A stretch of 18,905 nt of DNA from an uncultured Collinsella sp. (GCA_902493855.1 CABUQV010000032.1:1-18905), one strand, 5' to 3'. Positions 6,338 through 14,903 are shown, counted from the stretch's first letter. The notes: generated by a model not told the origin, from the letters alone. Numbers and translations: made by a program.

Positions 6338-7345
6338 CTAGTCGGTGAGTCCGTAGAACTCTTGAGAAGGGACGCGATCGGTAAGAATCTCGAGCGCCCT
6401 ATCCAAAGTAACACCGTTGTAGAGCGTTTGCTCCACGGCAAAGGTGAGCGGAATGTCTACGCCCAGCGAACGGGCAAGCTCGCTGACGCTGCGGGCCGCG
6501 ACGGCGCCCTCGACCACCATATGCGTGCGCGTCTGATACTCGTCGAGCGACACGCCGTGGGCAAACTCGTAGCCAAAGGTGCGGTTGCGCGAGTGCTCCG
6601 AGGTGCAGGTGGCAATGAGGTCGCCCATGCCGGCAAGTCCCATGCAGGTCATAGCTTGACCGCCGCGGGCGTGCACCAGACGGCTGATCTCTGCCAGGCC
6701 GCGCGTCATGATGAGGGCAAGCGTGTTGTCGCCCGCACCGGTACCGGCGGAGATGCCGCATACGATGGCGATGACATTTTTCATGGCGCCGCAGACCTCG
6801 ACACCGGTCATGTCTTGCGACAGATAAATACGGAAGGCCGTGGATAGGAGCAGGTCCTTAAAGGTCTCCCCTATCTGCGGATCTTTGCTGGCGATGACGG
6901 CGGCAGAAAGACCGCCGCGGCAGATCTCCTCGGCATGGTTGGGACCCGAGAGCGCCGCCACGCGCGCCTCGTTGCCGATCTCGCTGGCGATGACCTCGCT
7001 CATGAGCAGGCCGGACTCGGGCTCAATGCCCTTGGTGAGGCAGAGCACCGGGGTATCGGCGGCGATAAAGGGCGCTGCCCGATGGCACACGTCGCGCAAG
7101 TGCGTGGAGGGCACGGCAAAGATGATCGCATCGGCACCGTCGAGCGCCTGGGCGAGCTCGGTCGTTGCTACCACGTTGTCCGGCAGCTCGTAGCCCACAA
7201 GGTAGCGGGGGTTGCGGTGCTCACCGTTAATGCCGGCGGCCGTCTGCTCGCTATGGGCCCACATGGTTACGCGCACGGCTCGCGCGGCGGCAAGGCCGGC
7301 GACGGCGGTTCCCCACGAGCCAGAGCCAATCAGCGCAACATTCAT
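6338..7345 (-). CDS. gpsA: NAD(P)-dependent glycerol-3-phosphate dehydrogenase
   Basis: GpsA reduces dihydroxyacetone phosphate to sn-glycerol 3-phosphate, the backbone for phospholipids. The 335-residue protein has the N-terminal Rossmann motif GSGSWGT (7-13), FAVPS (76-80), TKGIE (104-108, with Lys105), SGPNHAEEI (133-141), the catalytic Lys189 in CGAMKNV, and GDN (205-207) leading into the helical C-terminal domain. The start has GTAGGAGAGAGTC directly before the ATG. It follows plsY by 9 bp, and its product is the acceptor used by PlsY. Confidence 0.97.
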   Translation of the reverse strand: MNVALIGSGSWGTAVAGLAAARAVRVTMWAHSEQTAAGINGEHRNPRYLVGYELPDNVVATTELAQALDGADAIIFAVPSTHLRDVCHRAAPFIAADTPVLCLTKGIEPESGLLMSEVIASEIGNEARVAALSGPNHAEEICRGGLSAAVIASKDPQIGETFKDLLLSTAFRIYLSQDMTGVEVCGAMKNVIAIVCGISAGTGAGDNTLALIMTRGLAEISRLVHARGGQAMTCMGLAGMGDLIATCTSEHSRNRTFGYEFAHGVSLDEYQTRTHMVVEGAVAARSVSELARSLGVDIPLTFAVEQTLYNGVTLDRALEILTDRVPSQEFYGLTD

Positions 7346-7354
7346 GACTCTCTC

Positions 7355-8038
7355 CTACTTATCGTCGGGCTCGGTGACGCGCTTGGTAAACGAGAGCTTG
7401 GACTCCTTACCGGTCATGAGCTTTTTGATGTTCGCGCGATGGGCCCACACCACGGTGATGCCGATTATCGCCATGCAGAACTTGAGGCCCAGGCTGCTGT
7501 ACGGAAAGACCGCGCAAGCAGCGATGGGAAGACCGATGGCCGCGGCAAGCGAGCCCACCGACACAAACTTGGTGATGGCGACGGCCACGATAAACATGCC
7601 CAGCAGCGACAGGCCAATTGGCCAATACCAGGCGAGGATGACGCCCAGGCCAACTGCGATTCCCTTGCCGCCATGGAAATTGAGGTAGGGCGAGAAGATG
7701 TGGCCCCACACCGCTGCCAGGCAGATGACGCCGAGCATCCAGTCGCCGGGGGCTCCGGGCGCCATGATGTTCGGCGGAAATCCATAGCCCACGCTCGCGA
7801 TGAGCGGACGGGCGATGACAACGCAGATGGCGCCCTTAAGGCAGTCGAGCAGCAGCGTGAGCGCGGCCACCTTGGGGCCGGCCACGCGCAGCGCGTTGGT
7901 GGTGCCGATGTTGCCGGAGCCCGCCTTGCGAATGTCCGTGTGGTTGAACACGCGGCCCAAGATCAGGCCAAACGGAATCGCTCCGATAAAGAACGAGACC
8001 ACGGCGCAGATGGCGGTCAGCAGAATCGGATTATGCAT
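7355..8038 (-). CDS. plsY: Glycerol-3-phosphate acyltransferase PlsY
   Basis: PlsY is a polytopic membrane enzyme that transfers an acyl group from acyl-phosphate to glycerol 3-phosphate, giving lysophosphatidic acid. The 227-residue protein shows the three PlsY motifs: KAGSGNIGTTNA (38-49), FHGGKGIA (121-128) and AHRANIKKLMTGKE (199-212). About five or more hydrophobic helices are present, and the tail after 212 is charged. The ATG at 8038 was chosen because GAAGGAG lies 7 nt upstream and MHNPILL begins directly at the first helix; an upstream in-frame ATG at 8119 lies inside der and adds an unlikely arginine-rich stretch. The start overlaps the der stop by 8 nt (ATGCATAA). Confidence 0.96.
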   Translation of the reverse strand: MHNPILLTAICAVVSFFIGAIPFGLILGRVFNHTDIRKAGSGNIGTTNALRVAGPKVAALTLLLDCLKGAICVVIARPLIASVGYGFPPNIMAPGAPGDWMLGVICLAAVWGHIFSPYLNFHGGKGIAVGLGVILAWYWPIGLSLLGMFIVAVAITKFVSVGSLAAAIGLPIAACAVFPYSSLGLKFCMAIIGITVVWAHRANIKKLMTGKESKLSFTKRVTEPDDK

Positions 8039-9365
8039 CCTTTTGCTCCTTCTTCCTAAAGAAGAGTCGAATGGGCGTGCCGGCAAAGTCGAAGGTCGAG
8101 CGCATGCGGTTCTCCACATAGCGCTGGTAGGTGTCGTTGACCAAGTCGCTGTGGTTGACGAAGAACGTGAACGTCGGCGGGTTGACGCCCGTCTGGGTCA
8201 CGTAGTGCATGCGCAGGCGGCGCTTGCCGTCCACCACGGTATGACCGAACTCGCGCAGATCGGTGAGGAACGTGTTGAGGCGCGAGGTGCTAATCTTCTG
8301 CGAGCGCGTCTTTTCGGCGGCGTCGACCATCGCCCAGATCTTCTCGACGCTGCGGCCGGTGAGGGCAGAGATGCGCAGGTACTGGGCCCAGGGAGCCATG
8401 ACGCCCAGACGGCGGTCGATGGTCTCCATGCAGGCCTCGCGCTTGCGGTCATCGTCGAGCAGGTCCCACTTGTTGAGCAGCACAACGATGGCGCATCCGC
8501 GCTCGATGGCAAGACCCATGACCTTCTGGTCCTGTTCGGTAACGCCAACGGAGGCGTCGACGACGAGCAGCGCCACGTCGGCGCGGTCGATGGCGCGCAG
8601 GCCGCGAACCATGGAGTAGTACTCGATGTTCTCGTACACGGTGCTCTTCTTACGGATGCCCGCGGTGTCGACCATTCGGTAGTGCTTGCCGTTGCGCTCC
8701 ACGACGGTGTCGATGGCGTCGCGCGTCGTGCCGGCAATGTTGGACACGATAGAGCGGTCGGCGCCCAGGATGCGGTTGAACAGCGAGGACTTACCGGCGT
8801 TGGGGCGGCCGATGATGGCCACGTTCAGCGCATCGGGGAACTCATCGGCGACCTCGTCCTCTTCCTCGGGAAGCAGGGCCACGATGTCGTCGAGCAGGTC
8901 GCCCGTGCCGTGGCCGTGCAGGGCCGAGAGCGGCGTGGGCTCGCCGATACCGAGCGAATAGAACTCCCAGATGCTGTCGTTCTCTCGATCGGGGTTGTCA
9001 AGCTTGTTCACCAGCAGAAAGACCGGCTTGTCGCAGCGCTTGAGCATGCGGGCGACCGACTCGTCCTCCTCGGTGACGCCGGTGCGGCCGTCGACCACAA
9101 ACAGGATGACGGCAGCTTCCTCGGCGGCGGCGAGGGCCTGGTCGCGGATGGACGTGGCAAAGACGTCGTCGCTCTTGAGCGGCTCGATGCCACCCGTGTC
9201 GACGATGGTGAACTCGCGGCCGTTCCAATCGGCCGTGTGATACGAGCGGTCGCGCGTGACGCCGCGGGACTCGTGGACGATGGCGTCCGAGGTCTGGGCC
9301 AGGCGGTTAACGAGCGTGGACTTGCCCACGTTGGGGCGTCCGACGACGGCGACGATAGGTTTCAT
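8031..9365 (-). CDS. der: Ribosome-assembly GTPase Der (EngA)
   Basis: Der carries two GTPase domains in tandem and a C-terminal KH-like domain, and helps mature the 50S subunit. In 444 residues the first G domain shows GRPNVGKST (9-17), DTGG (56-59) and NKLD (120-123). The second shows GRPNAGKSS (186-194), DTAG (233-236) and NKWD (298-301). An acidic linker (167-177) separates the domains. The KH-like part spans about 355-440 and ends in a basic segment. AAAGGAGAG lies directly upstream of the ATG. In some Coriobacteriia and other actinobacteria cmk and der are fused; here they are separate genes about 3.1 kb apart. Confidence 0.97.
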   Translation of the reverse strand: MKPIVAVVGRPNVGKSTLVNRLAQTSDAIVHESRGVTRDRSYHTADWNGREFTIVDTGGIEPLKSDDVFATSIRDQALAAAEEAAVILFVVDGRTGVTEEDESVARMLKRCDKPVFLLVNKLDNPDRENDSIWEFYSLGIGEPTPLSALHGHGTGDLLDDIVALLPEEEDEVADEFPDALNVAIIGRPNAGKSSLFNRILGADRSIVSNIAGTTRDAIDTVVERNGKHYRMVDTAGIRKKSTVYENIEYYSMVRGLRAIDRADVALLVVDASVGVTEQDQKVMGLAIERGCAIVVLLNKWDLLDDDRKREACMETIDRRLGVMAPWAQYLRISALTGRSVEKIWAMVDAAEKTRSQKISTSRLNTFLTDLREFGHTVVDGKRRLRMHYVTQTGVNPPTFTFFVNHSDLVNDTYQRYVENRMRSTFDFAGTPIRLFFRKKEQKDA

Positions 9366-9375
9366 CTGCTCTCCT

Positions 9376-10818
9376 TTAATGGGTAGGGTCAGCGGGAATA
9401 GTTGAATTGGCGGGCGTTATGCCAAGGATGTGCTCCAGGGTATCGAGCAGCTCATGCGGCATGGTCGATACCACATGAACCTCGGCGCCGCGACCGGTAA
9501 GGCTTGCGAGTAATTCGTCACGATGATACTCGTCAAGGGTCATACCATCGGCGTTGAACATGAGCTTAGGCACAAAGAGCATAACCCCCGACAGGTCCTG
9601 CGGCAGTTGCTCCAAGATGTCGCAGGCGACGATGAGGCCGGTCACGTCCACATTGCCACCAAAGTAGCGGTTTTTGATGGCCGTGACGGAGCCGGCAAGG
9701 CCGTGCGGCGATTCCACAAAACGCGCCACCGTATCGCGCGCGCTGGCACCCGAGAGGCACAGCAATCGCTGGCTGCGGGCGGCGATTGCCTCGCGAACGC
9801 GGCGCAGGCGCTCGGCATCGGCGGCGAGCACGGTGTCGGTCTCATCCAGATAGGAGCGGATCATGCCGATACCGTCGTAGTACTGCGGGTAGCCGTCGTA
9901 AAAGTCGGCCTCGGGAGGCTCAATGCCGGCGTCCAGGTAGAACTCGTCGCTCATCTGGAAGGTGTGGCGGCCAAAGCGCTCGAAGGCACGGTCCTGGAAG
10001 GGCCTGATCATGGCGATAGTCTCGCGCGCCAGCTCGGGCTTGTCGCTGTAGGACCAGGTAAAACGGTTCTGGTGCTTGGTAAAGCCCAGCGGAACGATGC
10101 CCAGACTCGTGATTTGCTCGTGTTCCTCGCAAAAGCGCAGAGTCTTTTCCAGCTCCTCGCCGTCGTTCATGCCGGGGCACAGTACGATCTGCGCGTGGAT
10201 CTCAATCCCAGCATCCATGATGGTCTCGAGCACATCCATGCCGCGCTGGGCGTTGCGGCCCATCATGCGGCGGCGGACTTCGGGGCTCACGGCGTGGACC
10301 GACACGTTCATGGGGCTCATGTTGCGGTCGATGACGTTTTGCACGTCCTTGTCGGAAAGGTTGGTCAGCGTGACAAAGTTGCCCTGCAAAAAGCTCAGGC
10401 GGTAGTCGTCATCGCGGATGTAGAGCGTGGAGCGACCGCCCTTGGGCAGCATGGTCATAAAGCAGAACACGCAGGCGTTTACGCAGGTACGCATGCCATC
10501 GAAGATGGGGCCATCGAACTCCAGACCCCAGTCCTCGCTGGGAAAGCGGTCAAGCTCGACGGGGGTGACGGTGTCGTCGCGCGGGTCGAATACCTCCAGC
10601 TCGACGGTGTCGTCATCTGCCTCCCAGAGCCACACGATCATATCGGTCAGTTGCTCGCCGTTGACTGTGAGCACGCGCATGCCCGGCTCGATACCCACAT
10701 CCCATGCGGGCGATTCGGGGCGCACGTTTTTAACGAGCGCGCCCTCACCCGGCTCGGGGTCGCGGCTACGCCCGTAATCGGCCACCTCGGCGGCGTATGC
10801 GGGTACGGTCTGGTCCAT
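9376..10818 (-). CDS. DUF512 protein: PDZ-like domain plus radical-SAM-type Cys motif
   Basis: The 480-residue protein has an N-terminal PDZ-like segment (about 25-75, with VRPESPAWDVGIEPG at 32-46) and then CVNACVFC, a C-x3-C-x2-C cluster (Cys112, Cys116, Cys119) as in radical SAM enzymes. A TIM-barrel-like body and a C-terminal DUF512 region with several conserved aromatic and acidic segments (such as DEFYLDAG) follow. The reaction is not known. The gene is often found beside der in Firmicutes, as here with a 10-bp gap. The ATG at 10818 was chosen because it lies 2 nt after the ispH stop and starts a sensible N-terminus; AAGGAG is rather far away (about 15 nt). An upstream ATG at 10923 lies inside ispH and adds only basic shadow sequence. 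Confidence 0.9.
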   Translation of the reverse strand: MDQTVPAYAAEVADYGRSRDPEPGEGALVKNVRPESPAWDVGIEPGMRVLTVNGEQLTDMIVWLWEADDDTVELEVFDPRDDTVTPVELDRFPSEDWGLEFDGPIFDGMRTCVNACVFCFMTMLPKGGRSTLYIRDDDYRLSFLQGNFVTLTNLSDKDVQNVIDRNMSPMNVSVHAVSPEVRRRMMGRNAQRGMDVLETIMDAGIEIHAQIVLCPGMNDGEELEKTLRFCEEHEQITSLGIVPLGFTKHQNRFTWSYSDKPELARETIAMIRPFQDRAFERFGRHTFQMSDEFYLDAGIEPPEADFYDGYPQYYDGIGMIRSYLDETDTVLAADAERLRRVREAIAARSQRLLCLSGASARDTVARFVESPHGLAGSVTAIKNRYFGGNVDVTGLIVACDILEQLPQDLSGVMLFVPKLMFNADGMTLDEYHRDELLASLTGRGAEVHVVSTMPHELLDTLEHILGITPANSTIPADPTH

Positions 10819-10820
10819 GA

Positions 10821-11720
10821 TTAGCGGCAAAGCTCCTTGATGCGCGCGACGGCGCGCTCGATGTGTTCTTGCGGGGTGGAGGCTCCGGCGGTGATGCCGA
10901 TGTGGCGTGCGTTGACAAACCATGCGGCCTCAAGCTCTGAAGCTTCCTCGATGTGATGCGTGTGCTCGCAAACGTCGGTGCAGATTTGCGCCAAGCGGCG
11001 GGTGTTACCCGAGTTCTTCCCGCCCACGACGACCATGCAATCACAGCGGTTGGCAAGTGCGGCTGCTGCCTGCTGACGCTCACTCGTGGCGGCACAGATG
11101 GTGTTGATCACGCGCAGCTCCTGCACACGTGGGGTGATGGCAGCCACGACCTCGGCGAGGTTTTGGGCAGTCTGGGTGGTCTGCACAACCAGGCCTACCT
11201 TGCCTTTGAGCGGCAGCGCGTCCGCATCGGCGGCACAACTCACGACCTGCGCGTCATCGCCGGCATGGCCCAGGATGCCCTCAACCTCGGGATGGCCCGG
11301 CTCGCCCACGACGAGCACGCGATAGCCCTCGCGTACCAGGCGCTCGGCTGCCACGTGGACCTTCTTGACGTAGGGGCAGGTGGCATCGACCACGGTAAGG
11401 CCGCGCTCGCGAGCGGCATCGATAACCTGCGGCACCACGCCGTGCGCGCGAATGATCACGGTGCCCGACGCGGCATCGTCAAGGGTCTCAGCCAGACCGA
11501 CGCCTGCCTCGGCAAGCTCGCGCACCACGATGGGGTTATGGATAAGCGGGCCCAGGGTGTGGACCTGAGCGTTCTCCCCCGCCTGCGGGGCGGCCGCCAG
11601 GGCCATATCGAGCGCACGCTGCACGCCGTAGCAGGTGCCAGCGTGGGCGGCGATTTCGATGGTGGGGGCGTCTGCCTTGCCGGTCACAGCCTCGGCAGTG
11701 TTCATGACATACTCGCCCAT
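10821..11720 (-). CDS. ispH: 4-hydroxy-3-methylbut-2-enyl diphosphate reductase IspH (LytB)
   Basis: IspH is the last enzyme of the MEP isoprenoid pathway; a [4Fe-4S] cluster reduces HMBPP to IPP and DMAPP. In the 299-residue reading the three cluster cysteines are visible: Cys30 in AHAGTCYGV, Cys115 in VDATCPYVKKVH, and Cys209 in NTICAATSERQ. GEPGHPEVEG (139-148) holds the catalytic Glu, and GASTP appears near the C-terminus. The ATG at 11720 follows the plsC stop by 2 nt and is preferred. A second ATG 15 nt downstream (11705) is also possible, since GGGCGAG precedes it, and the first 20 or so residues are not conserved in the family. Confidence 0.95.
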   Translation of the reverse strand: MGEYVMNTAEAVTGKADAPTIEIAAHAGTCYGVQRALDMALAAAPQAGENAQVHTLGPLIHNPIVVRELAEAGVGLAETLDDAASGTVIIRAHGVVPQVIDAARERGLTVVDATCPYVKKVHVAAERLVREGYRVLVVGEPGHPEVEGILGHAGDDAQVVSCAADADALPLKGKVGLVVQTTQTAQNLAEVVAAITPRVQELRVINTICAATSERQQAAAALANRCDCMVVVGGKNSGNTRRLAQICTDVCEHTHHIEEASELEAAWFVNARHIGITAGASTPQEHIERAVARIKELCR

Positions 11721-11722
11721 GG

Positions 11723-12451
11723 CTAGAACCTGCCCGGGTGCTCGGCGCACAGGTCATCGCGCATGGCGTAGACACGACTCATGGCCTCGGATTCAAACCA
11801 AGCCAGGCGCTCCTTACGCTTGAGCTCGGCCGGTGCATCGGATAGCGAAATGGCCTTGCCGGCACGGATCCAGCACTTTTTGGGGCGCATGAGCTTTTTG
11901 CCCGCAGGCGTAATATCGGACCAGCCGCAGATGGCGAGCGGGTTGACAGGCGCCTTGCCCATCTGGGCGATGAGTGCAAAGCCGCCGTGGACTTCGGGTT
12001 TGATCTCGCGTGAGCGGATACGCGTGCCCTCGGGGAAGATCAAGACGTCCTCGCCGCGCTGCAGCGCATGCTGGGCAGCGCGCAGGCACTTCATGTCGGC
12101 GGTGCCGCGCTCGACGGGAATGCCGCCCACGCGGCTAAAGGCCCAGCGCACGATCTTGCTCTTGGCAAACTCGGACTTAAAGATGGGGCGCACGCGGCGG
12201 CCGCCAAAGAACAGTGCCGTTTCCACGGCTAGCAGCTCGGCCATCGAGGTGTGGTTGCAGATGACCACGCTGCCGCGGTCTTCCTGGCGCTCAAACAGCA
12301 GGTCGCTGTCCTCGACCCTCCAGCGCCACATGAGCTTGGAGAAGGCCCACAGGATGGCCATGACTACAGCGACGGTGCCGCGGATGAGCGCCGGGAACTC
12401 GGCGTAGGGGGCGTTGTAGTAATCCTCGGGCGTCTGCTTAAACAGGCGCAT
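11723..12451 (-). CDS. plsC: 1-acyl-sn-glycerol-3-phosphate acyltransferase (PlsC family), altered catalytic motif
   Basis: PlsC acylates lysophosphatidic acid to phosphatidic acid at the membrane. The 242-residue protein has an N-terminal hydrophobic helix (about 23-41) and the acyltransferase blocks: NHTSMAE (66-72), GGIPVER (109-115) and FPEGTR (139-144). The first block normally reads H-x4-D. Here the acidic residue is Glu72, encoded GAG at the DNA level, so it is not a misreading. The other blocks are intact and the context (cmk before, ispH after) is the usual one, so activity is plausible but untested. The ribosome site AAAGGAGGT formed by the last codons and stop of cmk is close to ideal; the gap to cmk is 3 nt. 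Confidence 0.92.
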   Translation of the reverse strand: MRLFKQTPEDYYNAPYAEFPALIRGTVAVVMAILWAFSKLMWRWRVEDSDLLFERQEDRGSVVICNHTSMAELLAVETALFFGGRRVRPIFKSEFAKSKIVRWAFSRVGGIPVERGTADMKCLRAAQHALQRGEDVLIFPEGTRIRSREIKPEVHGGFALIAQMGKAPVNPLAICGWSDITPAGKKLMRPKKCWIRAGKAISLSDAPAELKRKERLAWFESEAMSRVYAMRDDLCAEHPGRF

Positions 12452-12454
12452 GGG

Positions 12455-13141
12455 CTACCTCCTTTGGTTGATGAGGTCCTCGATGATCGAGACGACCTCG
12501 TCGATGGTGTGGGCGGTGGAGTCGACGTGCACGGCGTCCTCGGCGGGAACGAGCGGCGCGACCTCGCGGCTGCTGTCGAGCTTATCGCGCTGCTTGAGGG
12601 CATCGAGGGTCTCGTCGACCTCGGCCTCGAGCTGCTCTTCGGTGAGCGGCTGGGCGTCGTTTTGGTGGCGCTGCAGCACGCGGCGACGGGCGCGTTCGCG
12701 CGGGTCGGCGGTCAGAAAGACCTTGACCTGCGCGTTGGGGAATACGACGGTTCCGATGTCGCGTCCCTCGGCCACGATATCGCGGTCTTCGGCTGCGCGG
12801 CGCTGATGGATGAGCATGGCGGCGCGCACGCCCGGGTAGGCCGAGACCTTGGACACGTTGGCGTCGACTTGCGGGGTGCGAATGGCTGCCGAGGCATCTA
12901 TGCCGTCGATGGTCAGACGCGTGTCCTCGCCGGTGCCGTTGGTAAAGCGAATCTCGATCTGCTCGGCGAGGGCGTTAATGGCCGCCTCGTCGTCCAGGTC
13001 GATGCCGCGGTCGAGCGCGGCGAAGGTGACGGCGCGATACATAGCGCCCGTGTCGAGCTTGTTAAAGCCCAGCTGGCGGGCAATCTCCTTGGCGATGGTG
13101 GACTTGCCGGAACCGGCGGGGCCGTCGATGGCGACGATCAT
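12455..13141 (-). CDS. cmk: (d)CMP kinase
   Basis: Cmk phosphorylates CMP and dCMP with ATP, supplying precursors for nucleic acids and CDP-linked lipids. The 228-residue protein shows the P-loop GPAGSGKST (7-15), LDTGAMYRA (29-37), EGRDIGTVVFP (125-135) and the lid segment with RERARRR (148-154). Length is normal for the stand-alone enzyme; no C-terminal fusion is seen. AAAGGAAG precedes the ATG. The 66-bp gap to rluB upstream is one of the few wider gaps in the run; no clear promoter could be picked in it. Confidence 0.96.
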   Translation of the reverse strand: MIVAIDGPAGSGKSTIAKEIARQLGFNKLDTGAMYRAVTFAALDRGIDLDDEAAINALAEQIEIRFTNGTGEDTRLTIDGIDASAAIRTPQVDANVSKVSAYPGVRAAMLIHQRRAAEDRDIVAEGRDIGTVVFPNAQVKVFLTADPRERARRRVLQRHQNDAQPLTEEQLEAEVDETLDALKQRDKLDSSREVAPLVPAEDAVHVDSTAHTIDEVVSIIEDLINQRR

Positions 13142-13207
13142 ACAATGCTTCCTTTCGGTGATTGACGTGCTGGTATGGGACGCGGGCGTTGGGGCTTGGC
13201 GGACTGG

Positions 13208-14185
13208 CTAGCCCGTGTAGCGCTCGCGGTAGGTGTTGCGCTTGGGCGCGGAGCCGTGGCTGCCGTGGTGGCGCGTGCGGGTCGCGGGGTTGACCGCTGT
13301 CGCGTTGAGGTCGCCCCGCTTGGAGCTGGCCTGCTTGGGCGGGATGCCGCCGGCCTTGAGAATCTGTACCTCTCGGTCGGTGAGCTCGCGCCAAGAGCCC
13401 TTGGCCACGTCCTTGAGCTCCAGACCGGCAAAATTGCAGCGGTGCAGGCGGATCACCGGGTGGTGGATTTTGCTCAGCATGCGCTTGACCTGGTTCTTGC
13501 GTCCCTCGCGGATGATGACCTCCACGGCGGTGGTGCCGGGCTTGACGCCCTGCGGCGCCACGGCCTCGGCCTCGCGCGCGTTGATGACGCGGCAGATCGC
13601 CGGCTGGCACAGGCCGTCGTCGAGCTCGATGCCGCGACGCAGCGGGGTGAGATCGCGGTCGGACAGCTGACCGTCGACGAGCGCCTGGTAGGTCTTGTAG
13701 ACGTGCTTGCTGGGGTGCAGCAGGTCCTGCGACAGGTCGCCGTCGGTGGTAAAGAGCAAAAGGCCCGTGGTGTCGCGGTCTAGGCGACCCACCGGAAAGA
13801 GCCCCGGGAATCGGTCGCGCGGGACCAGGTCGGCCACGCAAGGGCGCTCCTGGGGATCGCTCATGGTGGTGAGATAGCCGGTTGGCTTGTAGAGCATCAG
13901 GTACACGGCACCCTGGTTGAGCTTGACGGGCATGCCGTCGACCTCGATATGGTCGCGGTCGACATCGACCTTGGTGCCCAGCTCGGTCGCGACCTGGCCG
14001 TTGACGGTCACGCGGCCGGCGGTCATCAGGTCCTCCGAGCCGCGGCGGCTCGCCACGCCCGCGCGCGCCAAGAAGCGCTGCAGGCGCATGGTGTGCGGGT
14101 AGACGGGCTGGGCGTCGCCTGCGGGCGTTGTGGCGCCCGCAGCACGTGAAGTGCGCGTCTCCCCGGCTTCGTTAGTCCTCGTCAT
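13208..14185 (-). CDS. 23S rRNA pseudouridine synthase, RluB/RsuA family
   Basis: The 325-residue protein has a Thr/Ala-rich N-terminal tail (1-30), an S4 RNA-binding domain (33-80, MRLQRFLARAGVASRR), and the RsuA/RluB catalytic domain with GRLDRDTTG (133-141), catalytic Asp136. EGRKNQVKRML supports the same family. The C-terminus (about 290-325) is a basic, low-complexity tail rich in Arg, Asn and His, probably for rRNA contact. RluB in E. coli modifies 23S U2605; this substrate is inferred from the usual scpA-scpB-rluB gene order. The ATG at 14185 has GGAGG 6 nt upstream and overlaps scpB by 14 nt in another frame; an ATG further upstream lies deeper in scpB and is unlikely. Confidence 0.92.
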   Translation of the reverse strand: MTRTNEAGETRTSRAAGATTPAGDAQPVYPHTMRLQRFLARAGVASRRGSEDLMTAGRVTVNGQVATELGTKVDVDRDHIEVDGMPVKLNQGAVYLMLYKPTGYLTTMSDPQERPCVADLVPRDRFPGLFPVGRLDRDTTGLLLFTTDGDLSQDLLHPSKHVYKTYQALVDGQLSDRDLTPLRRGIELDDGLCQPAICRVINAREAEAVAPQGVKPGTTAVEVIIREGRKNQVKRMLSKIHHPVIRLHRCNFAGLELKDVAKGSWRELTDREVQILKAGGIPPKQASSKRGDLNATAVNPATRTRHHGSHGSAPKRNTYRERYTG

Positions 14186-14891
14186 GCAAATCCTCCGAGG
14201 TATCGACGGTGGGCAGAAGCTCCTCGTCGTCGGTGTCCTCAACATCGGTATCGATCAGTTCGCGCTCTTCGTCCAGGTCCTCGGCCTGCTCCTCGAGCGT
14301 GGACTGAATGCTGCGGCCGCTCAGGCGCTCGCGGATAAACTGGCGCGACTGCTCGTCGGGGGCAAACTGCTCAAGATCGGGCAGGTCGCGAGTGGAGCGC
14401 AGGCCGAACTTTTCCAAGAAGGCGTTGGTCGTGCCGTAGATGATGGCCTGACCGCGCTCGGGGTCGCGGCCGAGCTCGCGCACCAGACCCTTGTCCACGA
14501 GCGACGCGATGACGCCATCGGAGTTGACGCCGCGGATGCCCTTGACCACCTCGCGCGTGACGGGCTGGTGGTAGGCGATGACGGCCAGGGTCTCGAGCGC
14601 CGCCTGCGACAGTTTTTGCGTATCCCAGCTCAGCACGTAGGCCTCGACCACGTCGTGGTAGGCGGGGTGTGTAAACAGGCGCCAGCCACCGGCGACCTCG
14701 CGCAGCTGAAAACCGCGGTTGGCCTCCTCGTACTCAACCTTGAGCTCGGCCAAAAGCGACGCGCACTCGCCCGGGGCGATATCCAGCGCACCTGCAAGCG
14801 CGGGTGCGCTCACGGGGTCGCTCGACACCAGCAGCAGCGCCTCGAGGGCGCCTTTGAGGCTGTTTGCCTCCAGCGTGGAAAGGGTTGACAT
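14172..14891 (-). CDS. scpB: Segregation and condensation protein B
   Basis: ScpB is the winged-helix (kite) partner of ScpA in the SMC condensin complex that organises and segregates the chromosome. The 239-residue protein shows the paired winged-helix domain with ALEALLLVSSDPVS (15-28) and the conserved LSQAALETLAVIAYHQPVTR segment (94-113), followed by IRGVNSDGVI. The C-terminal tail from about 200 is highly acidic (Glu/Asp-rich), common in the family. GGAGCGACCAACC precedes the ATG. It lies 12 bp after scpA and overlaps rluB by 14 nt. Confidence 0.96.
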   Translation of the reverse strand: MSTLSTLEANSLKGALEALLLVSSDPVSAPALAGALDIAPGECASLLAELKVEYEEANRGFQLREVAGGWRLFTHPAYHDVVEAYVLSWDTQKLSQAALETLAVIAYHQPVTREVVKGIRGVNSDGVIASLVDKGLVRELGRDPERGQAIIYGTTNAFLEKFGLRSTRDLPDLEQFAPDEQSRQFIRERLSGRSIQSTLEEQAEDLDEERELIDTDVEDTDDEELLPTVDTSEDLHDED

Positions 14892-14903
14892 GGTTGGTCG
14901 CTC

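Noticed and set aside
5303..6847. 514-codon plus-strand open frame opposite the desulfurase, rpe and gpsA genes
   Set aside because: It crosses three well-identified minus-strand genes, has low-complexity Gly/His/Ala/Val content and no known motif.
8039..8119. Longer N-terminus for PlsY
   Set aside because: It lies inside der and adds an arginine-rich stretch before the first helix; the ATG at 8038 has a good ribosome site.
7800..9386. 528-codon plus-strand open frame opposite der and plsY
   Set aside because: Antisense shadow; der and plsY motifs on the other strand are unambiguous.
10819..10923. Longer N-terminus for the DUF512 protein
   Set aside because: The 35 extra residues lie within ispH and are Arg/His-rich shadow sequence; the start 2 nt after the ispH stop is far more natural.
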